From NCBI RefSeq assembly GCF_000507145.1, contig NZ_AYTO01000036.1, positions 1-64,000 of the forward strand: a stretch of DNA of 64,000 bases. The letters run 5' to 3'. The notes beneath the pieces were generated by a model. That model had not been told where the DNA came from. It made no database searches and saw only the letters and a list, made by a program, of their open reading frames with translations. The translations under genes were made by a program, and so were the position numbers. Shown here in pieces: positions 10,155 to 18,160 of this stretch. How positions within the stretch are numbered: the stretch's first letter is position 1; each line of letters opens with the position of its first letter. The DNA is from Bacillus tequilensis KCTC 13622 (GTDB lineage Bacteria > Bacillota > Bacilli > Bacillales > Bacillaceae).

Positions 10155-11879
10155 ATGTTGATAAAACAATTAAAGCTTAAACTAGGAACAAAAATTCTAT
10201 TCCTGGTTTTCGCGATTATTCTATTGTTTTCTGCATCAGTCGGCACTGTAATGCTTAAGGAAATTACAGAAAGCATGAAACAAATGGCTACTGAAAAAGC
10301 GAAAGGAGATCTCGCTTTAAGCAGCACTTATATTGATGATGTTATTCCAGGTGACTGGCAGATAAAAGACAATAAGCTATATAAAGGACAGACACAAATC
10401 AACGATAATGAAGACATTGTTGATCTGCTAGGCAAAAAAACAGGTGATACCGTAACCATTTTCCAAGAGGATACACGAGTTTCAACCAATGTCATGAAGA
10501 ACGGCGAAAGAGCTGTCGGCACCCAGGCTTCTCCTGAAGTTACTGACGCTGTTTTAAAGAACGGAAAAACATTCAACGGACAAGCAGACGTGGCAGGTTC
10601 TTCTTATCAGACTGCATACATGCCTTTAAAAGATAAAAACGGGGACATCATAGGGATGCTGTATACCGGAGCCAATCAAAGCATTTTGGCATCGCTTACG
10701 CACTCACTCTTCACTCAATTCGCTGTTGTTCTTGTTATTGTCATTATTGTATCAGTCATTCTTGTCCTGCTTTTCACCAGAAGAATCAATAAGCGGCTGG
10801 ACGCTTTAAAATGCGCTTTCGAAAGTGCCGGAAGCGGAGATATGACAATAGAGGTGTCAGACAAGTCCGGTGACGAACTATCAGAACTCAGCGTCTATTA
10901 CAATAAGATGAGAATAAAACTGAACGATACCATTCAAACCGTACAGCAATCAGCCCTTCAGCTTGCGTCAGCCTCTCAGCAGCTATCAGCGGGAGCAGAG
11001 GAGACAAATCAAGCTTCAGAAAAGATTACAGAAGCTGTACAGCAGATTGCAAATGGAGCCCAGCAGCAGATCGCTAGAATTGAAAACAGTGAAAGCTCAT
11101 TAAAGAAAACTTCAGCAGACATCCGGGATATATCTTCTAATACTGCTGCTATTGCTGACAAAGGACAGCTTGCACAATCAAAAGCCGACATTGGGCAAAA
11201 GGAAATTTCAGATGTACAGTCACAAATGGATGCCATTCACGATTCGATCCAGAAAAGCGGAGAAATCATACAGCAGCTGGATGGCCGTTCTAAACAAATT
11301 GAACAAATCTTATCCGTTATCACCCAAATTGCCGATCAGACGAACCTGCTTGCGCTGAATGCAGCGATTGAAGCTGCAAGAGCCGGTGAACACGGCAAAG
11401 GCTTTGCTGTTGTTGCCGATGAAGTACGTAAATTAGCGGAAGAATCTCAACGGTCAGCGGGACAGATTTCAAAACTGATCACAGAAATACAAACGGATAT
11501 GAACCAATCTGCAAGATCTATTGAGCATGTGAAAACAGAAGCTGAGGAAGGTGTCAGCATGATCCAGCGCACCAGAGATGCATTTAAGGAAATCACAGCC
11601 GCAACAGGTGAAATCAGCGTCGAGATCAGTGATCTATCAGCATCTGTATCAAACATTTCAGAAAGTGCACATCACATCAACGAATCCTTTGCAGCCAATA
11701 CAGCTGATATTAAAGAATCTACAGAAAATACCCGGCAAGCTGCAGCATTAACAGAGGAACAATTTGCCGCAATGGAAGAGATTACTGCTGCTTCTGAAAC
11801 GCTGTCTCAATTAGCCGAGGAGCTTACCGGTATCATAAACCAATTTAAAATAATTGATCAATCCGAAAACAGCCGATGA
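10155..11879 (+). CDS. tlpC: Methyl-accepting chemotaxis protein TlpC
   Basis: A membrane chemoreceptor that signals to CheA/CheW. Domains in order: TM1 (about 12-35), an extracellular sensor of about 150 residues that resembles a single Cache fold (...GTQASPEV... to ...YTGANQ), TM2 (about 188-208), HAMP (about 209-262), then a long methylation/signalling coiled coil. The conserved hairpin tip near residue 401 reads [18 protein letters not shown]. Length 574, about the same as the 168 protein. The start ATG follows AAAGGAGG. The ligand is not evident. It is a single gene between hxlAB and nucA; no clear intrinsic terminator follows. Confidence 0.96.
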   Translation: MLIKQLKLKLGTKILFLVFAIILLFSASVGTVMLKEITESMKQMATEKAKGDLALSSTYIDDVIPGDWQIKDNKLYKGQTQINDNEDIVDLLGKKTGDTVTIFQEDTRVSTNVMKNGERAVGTQASPEVTDAVLKNGKTFNGQADVAGSSYQTAYMPLKDKNGDIIGMLYTGANQSILASLTHSLFTQFAVVLVIVIIVSVILVLLFTRRINKRLDALKCAFESAGSGDMTIEVSDKSGDELSELSVYYNKMRIKLNDTIQTVQQSALQLASASQQLSAGAEETNQASEKITEAVQQIANGAQQQIARIENSESSLKKTSADIRDISSNTAAIADKGQLAQSKADIGQKEISDVQSQMDAIHDSIQKSGEIIQQLDGRSKQIEQILSVITQIADQTNLLALNAAIEAARAGEHGKGFAVVADEVRKLAEESQRSAGQISKLITEIQTDMNQSARSIEHVKTEAEEGVSMIQRTRDAFKEITAATGEISVEISDLSASVSNISESAHHINESFAANTADIKESTENTRQAAALTEEQFAAMEEITAASETLSQLAEELTGIINQFKIIDQSENSR

Positions 11880-11940
11880 CCTATTATCATTATTGTAAAT
11901 TGGCAACGTTATTTTACTGAAAACTAATATTTCGACCTGC

Positions 11941-11987
11941 AAAAATTACGATTTCATCAATAAATTGATAGTAAAACATAAAATTTT
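11941..11987 (+). promoter_or_regulatory. Candidate ComK-binding region of nucA-nin
   Basis: Two A4...T4-like blocks lie about three helical turns apart: AAAATTACGATTT (11942-11954) and AAAACATAAAATTTT (11973-11987). ComK dimers recognise paired AAAA-N5-TTTT boxes, and nucA is a late competence gene in B. subtilis. Both boxes are imperfect, so this is a candidate only. Confidence 0.4.
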
Positions 11988-12064
11988 AACCTTTACACCA
12001 AACGCTTTCTGGATTACTCTTGGGTCAGTTTTAAAGTTGCTACAAGCGGGAGGTGAACATCACG

Positions 12065-12499
12065 ATGGACATCATAAAAACGATACTTCTCGTCATCGTC
12101 GTCATAGCAGCTGCTGCTGTTGGCCTGATAAAAGGAGACTTTTTCCCAGCTGATCAAAAAACGTCTCAAACGAAATATGATGAAACAATTGCCTTCCCTT
12201 CTGACCGTTATCCTGAAACGGCCAAACATATTAAGGATGCGATAAACGAAGGGCACTCAGATGTGTGCACTATCGACAGAGACGGAGCTGAGAAACACCG
12301 CGAGCAATCATTAAAAGACGTACCGCCCAAAACGGGGTATGACAGAGATGAATGGCCAATGGCCATGTGCAAAGAAGGCGGCGAAGGGGCTTCTGTAGAA
12401 TATATTTCTCCCGCCGACAACCGCGGTGCAGGCTCTTGGGTCGGGCATCAGCTTACAGATTATCCAGACGGCACAAAGGTTTTATTCACCATTCAGTAA
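12065..12499 (+). CDS. nucA: Membrane-associated competence nuclease NucA
   Basis: A DNA-entry nuclease that cuts bound DNA at the surface of competent cells, giving ends for uptake. A single N-terminal signal-anchor helix (about residues 4-22) is followed by an extracellular NucA/NucB-type domain with DRDGAE, the [15 protein letters not shown] block carrying the catalytic DRDEW element, and [11 protein letters not shown]. The ATG at 12065 lies 9 nt after GGGAGGTG; an upstream in-frame GTG at 12053 overlaps that ribosome site and is rejected. 144 residues. It is followed by its inhibitor gene nin after 26 nt. Confidence 0.95.
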   Translation: MDIIKTILLVIVVIAAAAVGLIKGDFFPADQKTSQTKYDETIAFPSDRYPETAKHIKDAINEGHSDVCTIDRDGAEKHREQSLKDVPPKTGYDRDEWPMAMCKEGGEGASVEYISPADNRGAGSWVGHQLTDYPDGTKVLFTIQ

Positions 12500-12525
12500 A
12501 TAGTTAATAGAGGAGGAGCAGCACA

Positions 12526-12924
12526 TTGATCAAGTCATGGAAGCCGCAAGAACTATCGATTTCTTATCATCAATTTACTGTATTTCAAAAGGATTCAGCA
12601 CCTCCTGTAATGGATTGGACTGACGAAGCGATTGAAAAAGGATATGCTGCGGCGGACGGAGCGATTTCGTTTGAAGCACAAAGAAATACAAAGGCCTTTA
12701 TTCTTTTGCGCCTGAACAGTTCAGAAACTGTAACCTCCTTCGAAAAAAAGGTGACTGTTCCTTTTCATGTCACAGAAAACGGAATTGAAATTGAAAGCAT
12801 TATGTCTAAAAGGCTGTCCTTTGATCTTCCTAAAGGAAACTATCAATTGACATGCTGGACTGTGCCGGCTGAAGTGTCAGACCTTCACGCAGACACTTAT
12901 ATTATTGATGCTGTTTCTGTGTAA
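12526..12924 (+). CDS. nin: Nin (ComJ), inhibitor of the NucA nuclease
   Basis: A 132-residue intracellular protein that in B. subtilis binds NucA and inhibits its DNase activity, protecting the cell. It matches the 168 protein over its full length ([17 protein letters not shown]..., ...[12 protein letters not shown] at the end). It starts with TTG behind AGAGGAGGAG. It forms a two-gene operon with nucA, closed by the hairpin at 12931. Confidence 0.95.
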   Translation: MIKSWKPQELSISYHQFTVFQKDSAPPVMDWTDEAIEKGYAAADGAISFEAQRNTKAFILLRLNSSETVTSFEKKVTVPFHVTENGIEIESIMSKRLSFDLPKGNYQLTCWTVPAEVSDLHADTYIIDAVSV

Positions 12925-12930
12925 TGAAAA

Positions 12931-12965
12931 AGCCCTGAGAGAATAACTCTCAGGAGCTCTTTATA
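12931..12965 (+). terminator. nucA-nin terminator
   Basis: CCTGAGAG (12934-12941) pairs perfectly with CTCTCAGG (12947-12954) across AATAA. The following T run is short and interrupted (CTCTTTATA), so efficiency is uncertain. The pseudogene yckE ends against this hairpin from the other side. Confidence 0.65.
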
Positions 12966-13401
12966 AACTTTCATGGTTTGCTTCATTAAAGCGCCATACT
13001 CGTCCATAAGCGCCTGAGGCAAATCCCAGTGATATAAAGTCAGAACCGGATCGCTGTTATGAGAAAGCAATTCATCAATCAGGTAATCATAAAACGCAAG
13101 ACCTGCTTCATTGATCTCGCCTTTTCCACTTGGAAAAATCCGCGGCCAGCTGTTGGAAAATATCGATGCGCTTATAAGCCCATTTGAGCCATCAAAGCGG
13201 CATCTTCTTTATAGCGGTGACAATGGTCAGCCGCAATATCACTGTTCGTTCCTTTAAACGTTTTGCCCGGTATTTTCGTATACACGTCCCCTACAGAAGG
13301 TCCTTTGCAATCTTCTTTCCAAACGCCTTCAATCTGGTACGTTGCAGAAGCAGGCTCCACAAAACATGTTTCGAGAAAGATTCTGGATGCTGACGAATCA
13401 T
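12966..13401 (-). pseudogene. yckE: Remnant of GH1 beta-glucosidase gene yckE
   Basis: The minus strand encodes broken pieces of a family-1 glycosyl hydrolase N terminus. Start ATG 13401 (MIRQHPESFSKH, behind CAGGAGTG) runs into a frameshift near 13355. The next frame carries SATYQIEGVWKEDCKGPSVG and ends at a TAA where the family has Lys (MGL-stop, near 13170). A further frame carries [20 protein letters not shown] and [17 protein letters not shown]. It stops after about 145 codons, while an intact YckE has about 477, so the catalytic glutamates are gone. I see at least two frameshifts, one nonsense codon and a 3' deletion ending next to the nin terminator. Identity rests on these GH1 motifs and on yckE lying next to nin in strain 168. 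Confidence 0.88.
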
Positions 13402-13473
13402 AGTGTTTATCACTCCTGAAATATTTGATAAACCTATCATTGGCTATGAAACGCGCTTCAGAACAACTCGATA

Positions 13474-14202
13474 TTAGTCGCGGAAAAGCTCAGCCAATAC
13501 TTTTTCTCTTTGTCCAAGAAAATACCGTGTTAATTGAACATGTTCTGTATCCTCATACTCTGTATAATGTATTCTCCCGCCATCAAAGCTTAAAATCTTA
13601 GCGTTGGGATAGCCCAGCAGGATCGGAGAGTGAGTCGCAATGATCATCTGTACATTTCCACCTCTCACCAAATCATGTATAACTCTCAAAAAAGCCAGCT
13701 GCCTGGCTGGAGAAAGTGCCGCTTCTGGTTCATCTAAAAGATAAATCGCTTTTTCTTTAAACCGATGATTAAATAGAGACATAAAGGACTCTCCATGTGA
13801 TTGCTTGTGCAGCGGCCTCCCTCCATAAGAGCGGTATGGCCGCGGGGCGTCCAATTCCATCTCATCCAGATGAAGAGAAAGATGATAAAACGATTCAGCT
13901 CTTAAGAAGAAGCCGTTTGCTACCTTTGGTAGCCAAGATAAACGTATGTAATTTCCCAAATGGGAGCCTGACTCCTGTAATTCATAGACATTATTTCGGC
14001 TTCCGCCCGCTGTATTGAATTCACACTTATCTGCTATAGCTTCAAGCAAAGTAGATTTGCCAGATCCATTTTCTCCTACAAAAAAAGTCACTTGGCTAGT
14101 AAACAAAATTTCATTTAACTGGCTTATAGCCGGGATAGAAAAAGGGAATCTGTCAAAGTCCGAAATCTTATCTCGAAGAAGGGTAACCTTTTTTAAAAAC
14201 AT
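13474..14202 (-). CDS. AAA/ABC-type ATPase (COG3910-like), function unknown
   Basis: A 242-residue single-domain P-loop ATPase. Visible: Walker A GENGSGKST near residues 43-51, a signature-like HGESFMSLF, Walker B IYLLDEPEAALSP, and a switch ATHSPIL. There is no membrane segment and no substrate domain, which fits COG3910-type predicted ATPases rather than importers. The real substrate is unknown. It follows the DUF3147 gene by 19 nt with its own GGAAAGGAG ribosome site, so it is probably the last gene of a MarR-led operon. I do not recall this gene between nin and yckD in strain 168, so I treat it as an accessory insertion. Confidence 0.8.
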   Translation of the reverse strand: MFLKKVTLLRDKISDFDRFPFSIPAISQLNEILFTSQVTFFVGENGSGKSTLLEAIADKCEFNTAGGSRNNVYELQESGSHLGNYIRLSWLPKVANGFFLRAESFYHLSLHLDEMELDAPRPYRSYGGRPLHKQSHGESFMSLFNHRFKEKAIYLLDEPEAALSPARQLAFLRVIHDLVRGGNVQMIIATHSPILLGYPNAKILSFDGGRIHYTEYEDTEHVQLTRYFLGQREKVLAELFRD

Positions 14203-14221
14203 AGCATCTCCTTTCCATCAC

Positions 14222-14563
14222 TCAGTTACATAATATATTGAGGAAAAACTTCTGCATCCATAAACATACAACCCATCCTAGTATTCCAGCGCATAACGCT
14301 AACCAGAACGGCACATGAATTTTTAGCAAAAACGCCAAAATAACGAGAAAACAAACTGTAGCAGGGATTCCTGTCAGCACACCAGATGCAAATTGACTTA
14401 ATTGAGCTGTTTTTTCACCCTGTATTTGCATCCAACAAAGACTTAATAAGCTGACCAGGGGCAAAGCAGCAATGATTCCCCCATAGGTCGGGTGCCTTTT
14501 TGATATTTCAGTGACAAAACCGATAATCAAAGCAGAAATGATTATTTTGCTTAAAACTGCCAT
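14222..14563 (-). CDS. DUF3147 small membrane protein
   Basis: A 113-residue hydrophobic protein with about four membrane helices (near 2-20, 28-46, 58-82 and 86-108) and a polar turn GFVTEISKRHPTYGG of the kind found in DUF3147 proteins. Function is unknown. It overlaps the upstream MarR gene by 13 nt, so translation is probably coupled and the regulator probably controls it. A small multi-helix protein under a MarR repressor could be an efflux or membrane-stress factor, but that is inference only. Confidence 0.75.
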   Translation of the reverse strand: MAVLSKIIISALIIGFVTEISKRHPTYGGIIAALPLVSLLSLCWMQIQGEKTAQLSQFASGVLTGIPATVCFLVILAFLLKIHVPFWLALCAGILGWVVCLWMQKFFLNILCN

Positions 14564-14976
14564 TGTTTAGCTTCCTTACTTAAAAGTTCAAATGCCTGCT
14601 CAAGGATTTCTTTTTCTGACGGGCTCATTCGTTCAATTATCTCTTTTAATTTCTCTTTATCTAGCTGTGTATGCTGTTCAAGAATAAATCTTCCTTCTTG
14701 TGTTAAAAAAACTAATACCTTTCGTTCATCCTGCTCACTTCGCCGTTTAGCTACAAATCCCTTTTGAATTAAACGTTTAGTATGCTCTGACGCTGTATTG
14801 TGAGAGACAGACAAATATTCAGCCAAAGCCCCTATAGTTGCTTCACCTTGCTTTTCAATATGCTGCATAAGCCGTATTGCCTGGTGAGAAATATTTTCTT
14901 TATGTTTGTAATGCAGTAAATAATATATATCTGTCCACTGCTGATTTAGTTTAGCTATGAAATCCATTTCCATCAT
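14551..14976 (-). CDS. MarR-family regulator
   Basis: A 141-residue winged-helix MarR protein. The N-terminal dimerisation helix is followed by the wHTH core (EATIGALAEYLSVSHNTASEHTKRLIQKG, about residues 55-83, here split as EATIGALAEYLSVSHNT and ASEHTKRLIQKG), then the wing RRSEQDERKVLVFLT (about 87-101) and a C-terminal helix. It heads the cassette MarR-DUF3147-ATPase. A 19-bp perfect palindrome 12 nt upstream of its start suggests autoregulation. The ligand is not known. Confidence 0.88.
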   Translation of the reverse strand: MMEMDFIAKLNQQWTDIYYLLHYKHKENISHQAIRLMQHIEKQGEATIGALAEYLSVSHNTASEHTKRLIQKGFVAKRRSEQDERKVLVFLTQEGRFILEQHTQLDKEKLKEIIERMSPSEKEILEQAFELLSKEAKQWQF

Positions 14977-14988
14977 GCACCCCTTTTT

Positions 14989-15007
14989 ATATCTTATTAT
15001 AAGATAT
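14989..15007 (-). promoter_or_regulatory. Probable MarR operator
   Basis: ATATCTTA-TTA-TAAGATAT is an exact 8+3+8 palindrome just upstream of the MarR gene. Its size and AT-rich arms fit a MarR dimer site, probably overlapping the promoter of the cassette. Confidence 0.65.
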
Positions 15008-15063
15008 AATCATCATAAGCGATATATTTTTTCATAATATTCATTCAGCAAATCTTCAACAAT

Positions 15064-15091
15064 AAAAAAGCATCCAATTCCCATTGGATGC
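15064..15091 (-). terminator. yckD terminator
   Basis: GCATCCAAT and ATTGGATGC form a perfect nine-pair stem with a four-base loop. On the minus strand it is followed by TTTTTTATT. Confidence 0.9.
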
Positions 15092-15099
15092 TTACCGTC

Positions 15100-15432
15100 T
15101 TAATGTCTTTTTTCAAATGTATGCACATGAGGATGTGGCTTAGGAACAAAGCCGTTTTGTTTCAGCATTTCAAAGTGTTTGTCCATATGATTTTTGATGT
15201 GTTCGCCTCTTTCTTTAGGCAGGACACCGTATTGCACATACTTTGAGATCACGTCTTTACGTTTTTTCAGTATATCCGCTTCAAGTTTTTCAATCTCTTT
15301 CTTTTGCTGGTCTGTCAGTGTGACATTTGCGGGAGGCTGCTGCTGTTTTTCAGCGGCTTCAGCTGTGCCGGCCAGAGAAATAACGACTGCGGCTATGAAC
15401 ATTGTGATGATATTGTTTTTGATTCGCTTCAT
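15100..15432 (-). CDS. yckD: YckD, secreted DUF2680 protein
   Basis: A 110-residue protein with a clear Sec signal peptide (about 1-26, cleavage after AEA). The mature part is a charged helical region (QQKKEIEKLEADILKKRKDVISKYVQYG) followed by a His-rich tail (KPHPHVHTFEKRH). This is the DUF2680 layout seen in several short secreted Bacillus proteins. Its function is unknown; the His tail might bind metal. It starts at ATG behind TTGGAGGAA and is a single gene with its own terminator. Confidence 0.88.
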   Translation of the reverse strand: MKRIKNNIITMFIAAVVISLAGTAEAAEKQQQPPANVTLTDQQKKEIEKLEADILKKRKDVISKYVQYGVLPKERGEHIKNHMDKHFEMLKQNGFVPKPHPHVHTFEKRH

Positions 15433-15498
15433 CCAGATATTCCTCCAATCCTATTTTTCCTATGTTTTGTTCTATTGCTTTTTTTATACATGCAAAAT

Positions 15499-15527
15499 AA
15501 AAAGAGCGAACCATTACTCGCTCTTTC
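15499..15527 (-). terminator. yckC terminator
   Basis: AAAGAGCGA pairs with TCGCTCTTT across ACCATTAC. Read on the minus strand the stem is followed by TTATTTTGC. It overlaps the last codons of yckC. Confidence 0.75.
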
Positions 15528-15969
15528 TGATCTGTTCATCATGATAAAGTTCTTCTTCATCCGGTGATGCATAAGTGACATACGTTCCCGCAATTAAATC
15601 ATGCAGTGTCCGTTTGTCTTCCCGCACGCCGATCAGAATCAGACTGGCGATCAAGCCGAGTCCGAGGGTTATGCCGTAAACCAAATCGCCAACAATAACC
15701 CGCAAAACCATCGTTAACAGATTGACCTGCGCCCCGTCTTTTTTTACGATTCTGATTCCGCAGATTCTTTTTCCGATAAGGTAGCCGCGCCAAAACACCG
15801 GCAGCAAAATAGAGTACAGCAGTACAATCAGACTGATGAACAGGCTGTCGTTCGGGTCTTTTCCTGTAATCAGCCAATAGATCAGCAAAAGAGGCACCGA
15901 AACGATAATGTAATCTAACAATACAGCTCCCAGTCTGATCCAAAATCCAGCTGGTTTGTAAATATTCAT
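15514..15969 (-). CDS. yckC: YckC, RDD-family membrane protein
   Basis: A 151-residue integral membrane protein with the RDD signature: an early Arg (GFWIRLGAVLLDYII, residues 8-22) with Asp in TM1, and KRTLHDLIAGTYVTY near the C terminus. Three to four helices are predicted. Molecular function is unknown for this branch; some RDD proteins take part in ion or solute transport. It begins 12 nt after the stop of the upstream dehydrogenase gene and probably shares its transcript in this strain. Confidence 0.88.
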   Translation of the reverse strand: MNIYKPAGFWIRLGAVLLDYIIVSVPLLLIYWLITGKDPNDSLFISLIVLLYSILLPVFWRGYLIGKRICGIRIVKKDGAQVNLLTMVLRVIVGDLVYGITLGLGLIASLILIGVREDKRTLHDLIAGTYVTYASPDEEELYHDEQIRKSE

Positions 15970-15981
15970 TTGACTCCCCCA

Positions 15982-17118
15982 TTATGGCTTTAATATGGCT
16001 TTGATGTTTCCATCTTCTTTCTTATCGAATATATCATATGCCTTAGGGGCATCAGTAAGACTTAATTTGTGCGTAATAATGTCGGTAGGATCGATTTCTT
16101 TCTGCTTCACCATGTCATATAGCATTGGCATCAGATGAATGACGGGCGCCTGGCCCATTTTGACTGATACATTTCGTGTAAAGAAATCGCCGAGCGGAAA
16201 ACCGTCCGCTTGAGAAATATATGCACCTGTCAGCTGGACTGTGCCAAACTTTCTCACGGCTTCAGAAGCAGTGAGGATCGGGCTGATCGTGCCAAACTGA
16301 TTCGGCTTTTCAGACGTATTTTCTTTAGGAAGCGGCGTTCCGTCCATTCCCACACAATCAATGACAACATCTGCCCCGCCGTTTGTTTCATTATAAAGAA
16401 GCTTCCCGATTTCATCGTGTTCCGAAAAGTTAAACGTTTCCGCCCCATTTGTCCGTTTTGCATGTTCAAGCCGATGCGGGACTTGGTCCACAGAGATGAC
16501 ACGTTTTGCTCCTTTCATCCAAGCAAATTTTTGCGCCATCAAGCCAATCGGCCCCGCTCCGAGAATCAACACGGTATCACCTTTTTTCACACCGCTGTGC
16601 TCTACGCTCCAATAAGCTGTCGGCATCACATCGGATAGCAGCAATACTTGTTCATCCTCAAGCTCGCTGTCTGCCGGTACCTTAAAGGAAGAAAAGTCAG
16701 CGTACGGGACACGAAGGTATTCAGCCTGCCCGCCCGGAAAATTTCCGTTGAATTCGGAGAAACCGAATAAGCCGCCGGCATCGGTATGCGGGTTTGGATT
16801 TGATTCATCACATTGGCTCTCCATCTGGTGCTTGCAGTAGAAGCATTCACCGCAGCCGATGTTAAACGGAATGACGACACGGTCACCCTTTTTTAACGTG
16901 TTGACTTCATTTCCGACTTCTTCAACGATACCCATTGGTTCATGACCGATGATATAATCCGGAGCAGCTGGAATCCCGTTTTTATACAGGTGAAGATCGG
17001 AGCCGCAAATACCTGTTGCGGTAATACGGATAATGGCGTCCTTCCCATCCTGAATCCCAGGGGCTGCTACGTTCTTCACTTCAACATGCTCTTTTCCTTG
17101 GTATGTCAGTGCTTTCAT
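15982..17118 (-). CDS. adhB: Zinc-dependent alcohol dehydrogenase (AdhB-like)
   Basis: A 378-residue medium-chain dehydrogenase of the group that includes glutathione-independent formaldehyde dehydrogenases. Catalytic zinc ligands are visible in CGSDLHLY (Cys about 38) and GHEPMG (about 63-68). The structural-zinc stretch is present as CGECFYCKHQMESQC, and the NAD-binding turn is GAGPIGLMAQ. The start is ATG 17118 behind AAGGGAG, giving the usual family length; the longer open frame upstream lacks a ribosome site. It resembles 168 AdhB, which I recall at a distant locus, so its place between yckB and yckC looks strain-specific. The substrate is not certain; an aldehyde role is plausible. Confidence 0.85.
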   Translation of the reverse strand: MKALTYQGKEHVEVKNVAAPGIQDGKDAIIRITATGICGSDLHLYKNGIPAAPDYIIGHEPMGIVEEVGNEVNTLKKGDRVVIPFNIGCGECFYCKHQMESQCDESNPNPHTDAGGLFGFSEFNGNFPGGQAEYLRVPYADFSSFKVPADSELEDEQVLLLSDVMPTAYWSVEHSGVKKGDTVLILGAGPIGLMAQKFAWMKGAKRVISVDQVPHRLEHAKRTNGAETFNFSEHDEIGKLLYNETNGGADVVIDCVGMDGTPLPKENTSEKPNQFGTISPILTASEAVRKFGTVQLTGAYISQADGFPLGDFFTRNVSVKMGQAPVIHLMPMLYDMVKQKEIDPTDIITHKLSLTDAPKAYDIFDKKEDGNIKAILKP

Positions 17119-17287
17119 GCTTGTCCAACTCCCTTTTTTATCACTGGTTCCCTTTGTAGCCGTTTTTAAACGCTCACACGCTTTTTGTATACACAATTCA
17201 AACTTTTTGAAAACGCCATCAACATATTGCAACCCCTTATGTTCAGTGCTATCTTTTTAGTTGATTAACAGATTGGGGGAAACATAG
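17119..17287. promoter_or_regulatory. adhB-yckB divergent control region
   Basis: The 169 bp should contain promoters for both directions. For adhB a possible pair on the minus strand is TTTTCA (17208-17213) and TATACA (17186-17191) with a 16-bp spacer. AT-rich tracts between 17180 and 17220 could bind a regulator. No clear promoter was found for yckB. Confidence 0.35.
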
Positions 17288-18151
17288 GTGAAATCATTCA
17301 TGCAATCCAAAGCCGTTATATTCAGTCTTACAATGGCTTTCTTTCTTATATTGGCAGCCTGTTCCGGCAAAAATGAAGCCGGTTCCAAGGATACAGGCTG
17401 GGCGCAGATCAAAGACAAAGGGAAAATTGTTGTCGCTACATCGGGCACACTTTATCCCACTTCTTATCATGATACGGATTCCGGTTCCGATAAACTGACG
17501 GGCTATGAGGTTGAAGTCGTTCGCGAAGCGGCAAAACGCCTTGGGCTGAAGGCTGAGTTCAAGGAGATGGGCATTGACGGGATGCTGACAGCGGTGAACA
17601 GCGGACAGGTTGACGCGGCCGCAAACGACATCGATGTAACGAAGGACCGTGAGAAGAAGTTCGCATTTTCCACTCCATATAAATATTCATACGGCACTGC
17701 AATCGTCCGAAAAGACGATTTATCGGGGATTAAAACACTGAAAGATTTAAAAGGGAAGAAAGCGGCTGGCGCTGCTACGACAGTCTACATGGATGTCGCG
17801 AGAAAATACGGTGGCAAAGAAGTGATTTATGATAATGCGACCAACGAGCAGTATTTAAAAGATGTCGCCAACGGACGCACTGATGTCATTTTGAACGACT
17901 ATTACCTGCAGACGCTTGCGCTCGCAGCGTTCCCGGATCTCAACATTACGATCCACCCTGACATCAAGTACATGCCGAACAAACAAGCGCTTGTCATGAA
18001 AAAAAGCAATACAGCACTTCAGAAAAAGATGGACGAAACGCTGAAAGACATGGGCAAGGATGGCACTTTGACTAAGCTGTCGAAGCAATTCTTCAATAAA
18101 GCAGATGTATCAAAGAAACTGGATGTCGACGTTCAAGACGTTGATTTGTAA
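17288..18151 (+). CDS. yckB: YckB, polar amino acid ABC transporter binding lipoprotein
   Basis: A 287-residue extracellular solute-binding protein of family 3. The signal peptide ends in the lipobox LAAC (Cys25), so it is anchored to the outer face of the membrane. Family elements are GYEVEVVREAAKRLGL (about 77-92), DAAANDIDVTKDRE and FSTPYKYSYGTAI. It starts with GTG behind GGGGGAAA. The substrate is not proven; family 3 proteins bind polar amino acids or cystine. It is co-transcribed with the permease yckA, 9 nt downstream. Confidence 0.92.
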   Translation: MKSFMQSKAVIFSLTMAFFLILAACSGKNEAGSKDTGWAQIKDKGKIVVATSGTLYPTSYHDTDSGSDKLTGYEVEVVREAAKRLGLKAEFKEMGIDGMLTAVNSGQVDAAANDIDVTKDREKKFAFSTPYKYSYGTAIVRKDDLSGIKTLKDLKGKKAAGAATTVYMDVARKYGGKEVIYDNATNEQYLKDVANGRTDVILNDYYLQTLALAAFPDLNITIHPDIKYMPNKQALVMKKSNTALQKKMDETLKDMGKDGTLTKLSKQFFNKADVSKKLDVDVQDVDL

Positions 18152-18160
18152 TCGGACGCC

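Noticed and set aside
12053-12064. Upstream GTG start for nucA
   Set aside because: The GTG is part of the GGGAGGTG ribosome site that correctly serves ATG 12065.
15599-15982. 127-codon frame overlapping yckC
   Set aside because: Same strand, other frame of yckC; rich in Arg and Gly with no family resemblance, while yckC itself has the RDD signature.
17119-17232. N-terminal extension of the zinc dehydrogenase by 38 codons
   Set aside because: The extension lacks a ribosome site, is unlike the family, and overlaps the promoter region; ATG 17118 has a good site and gives the usual length.
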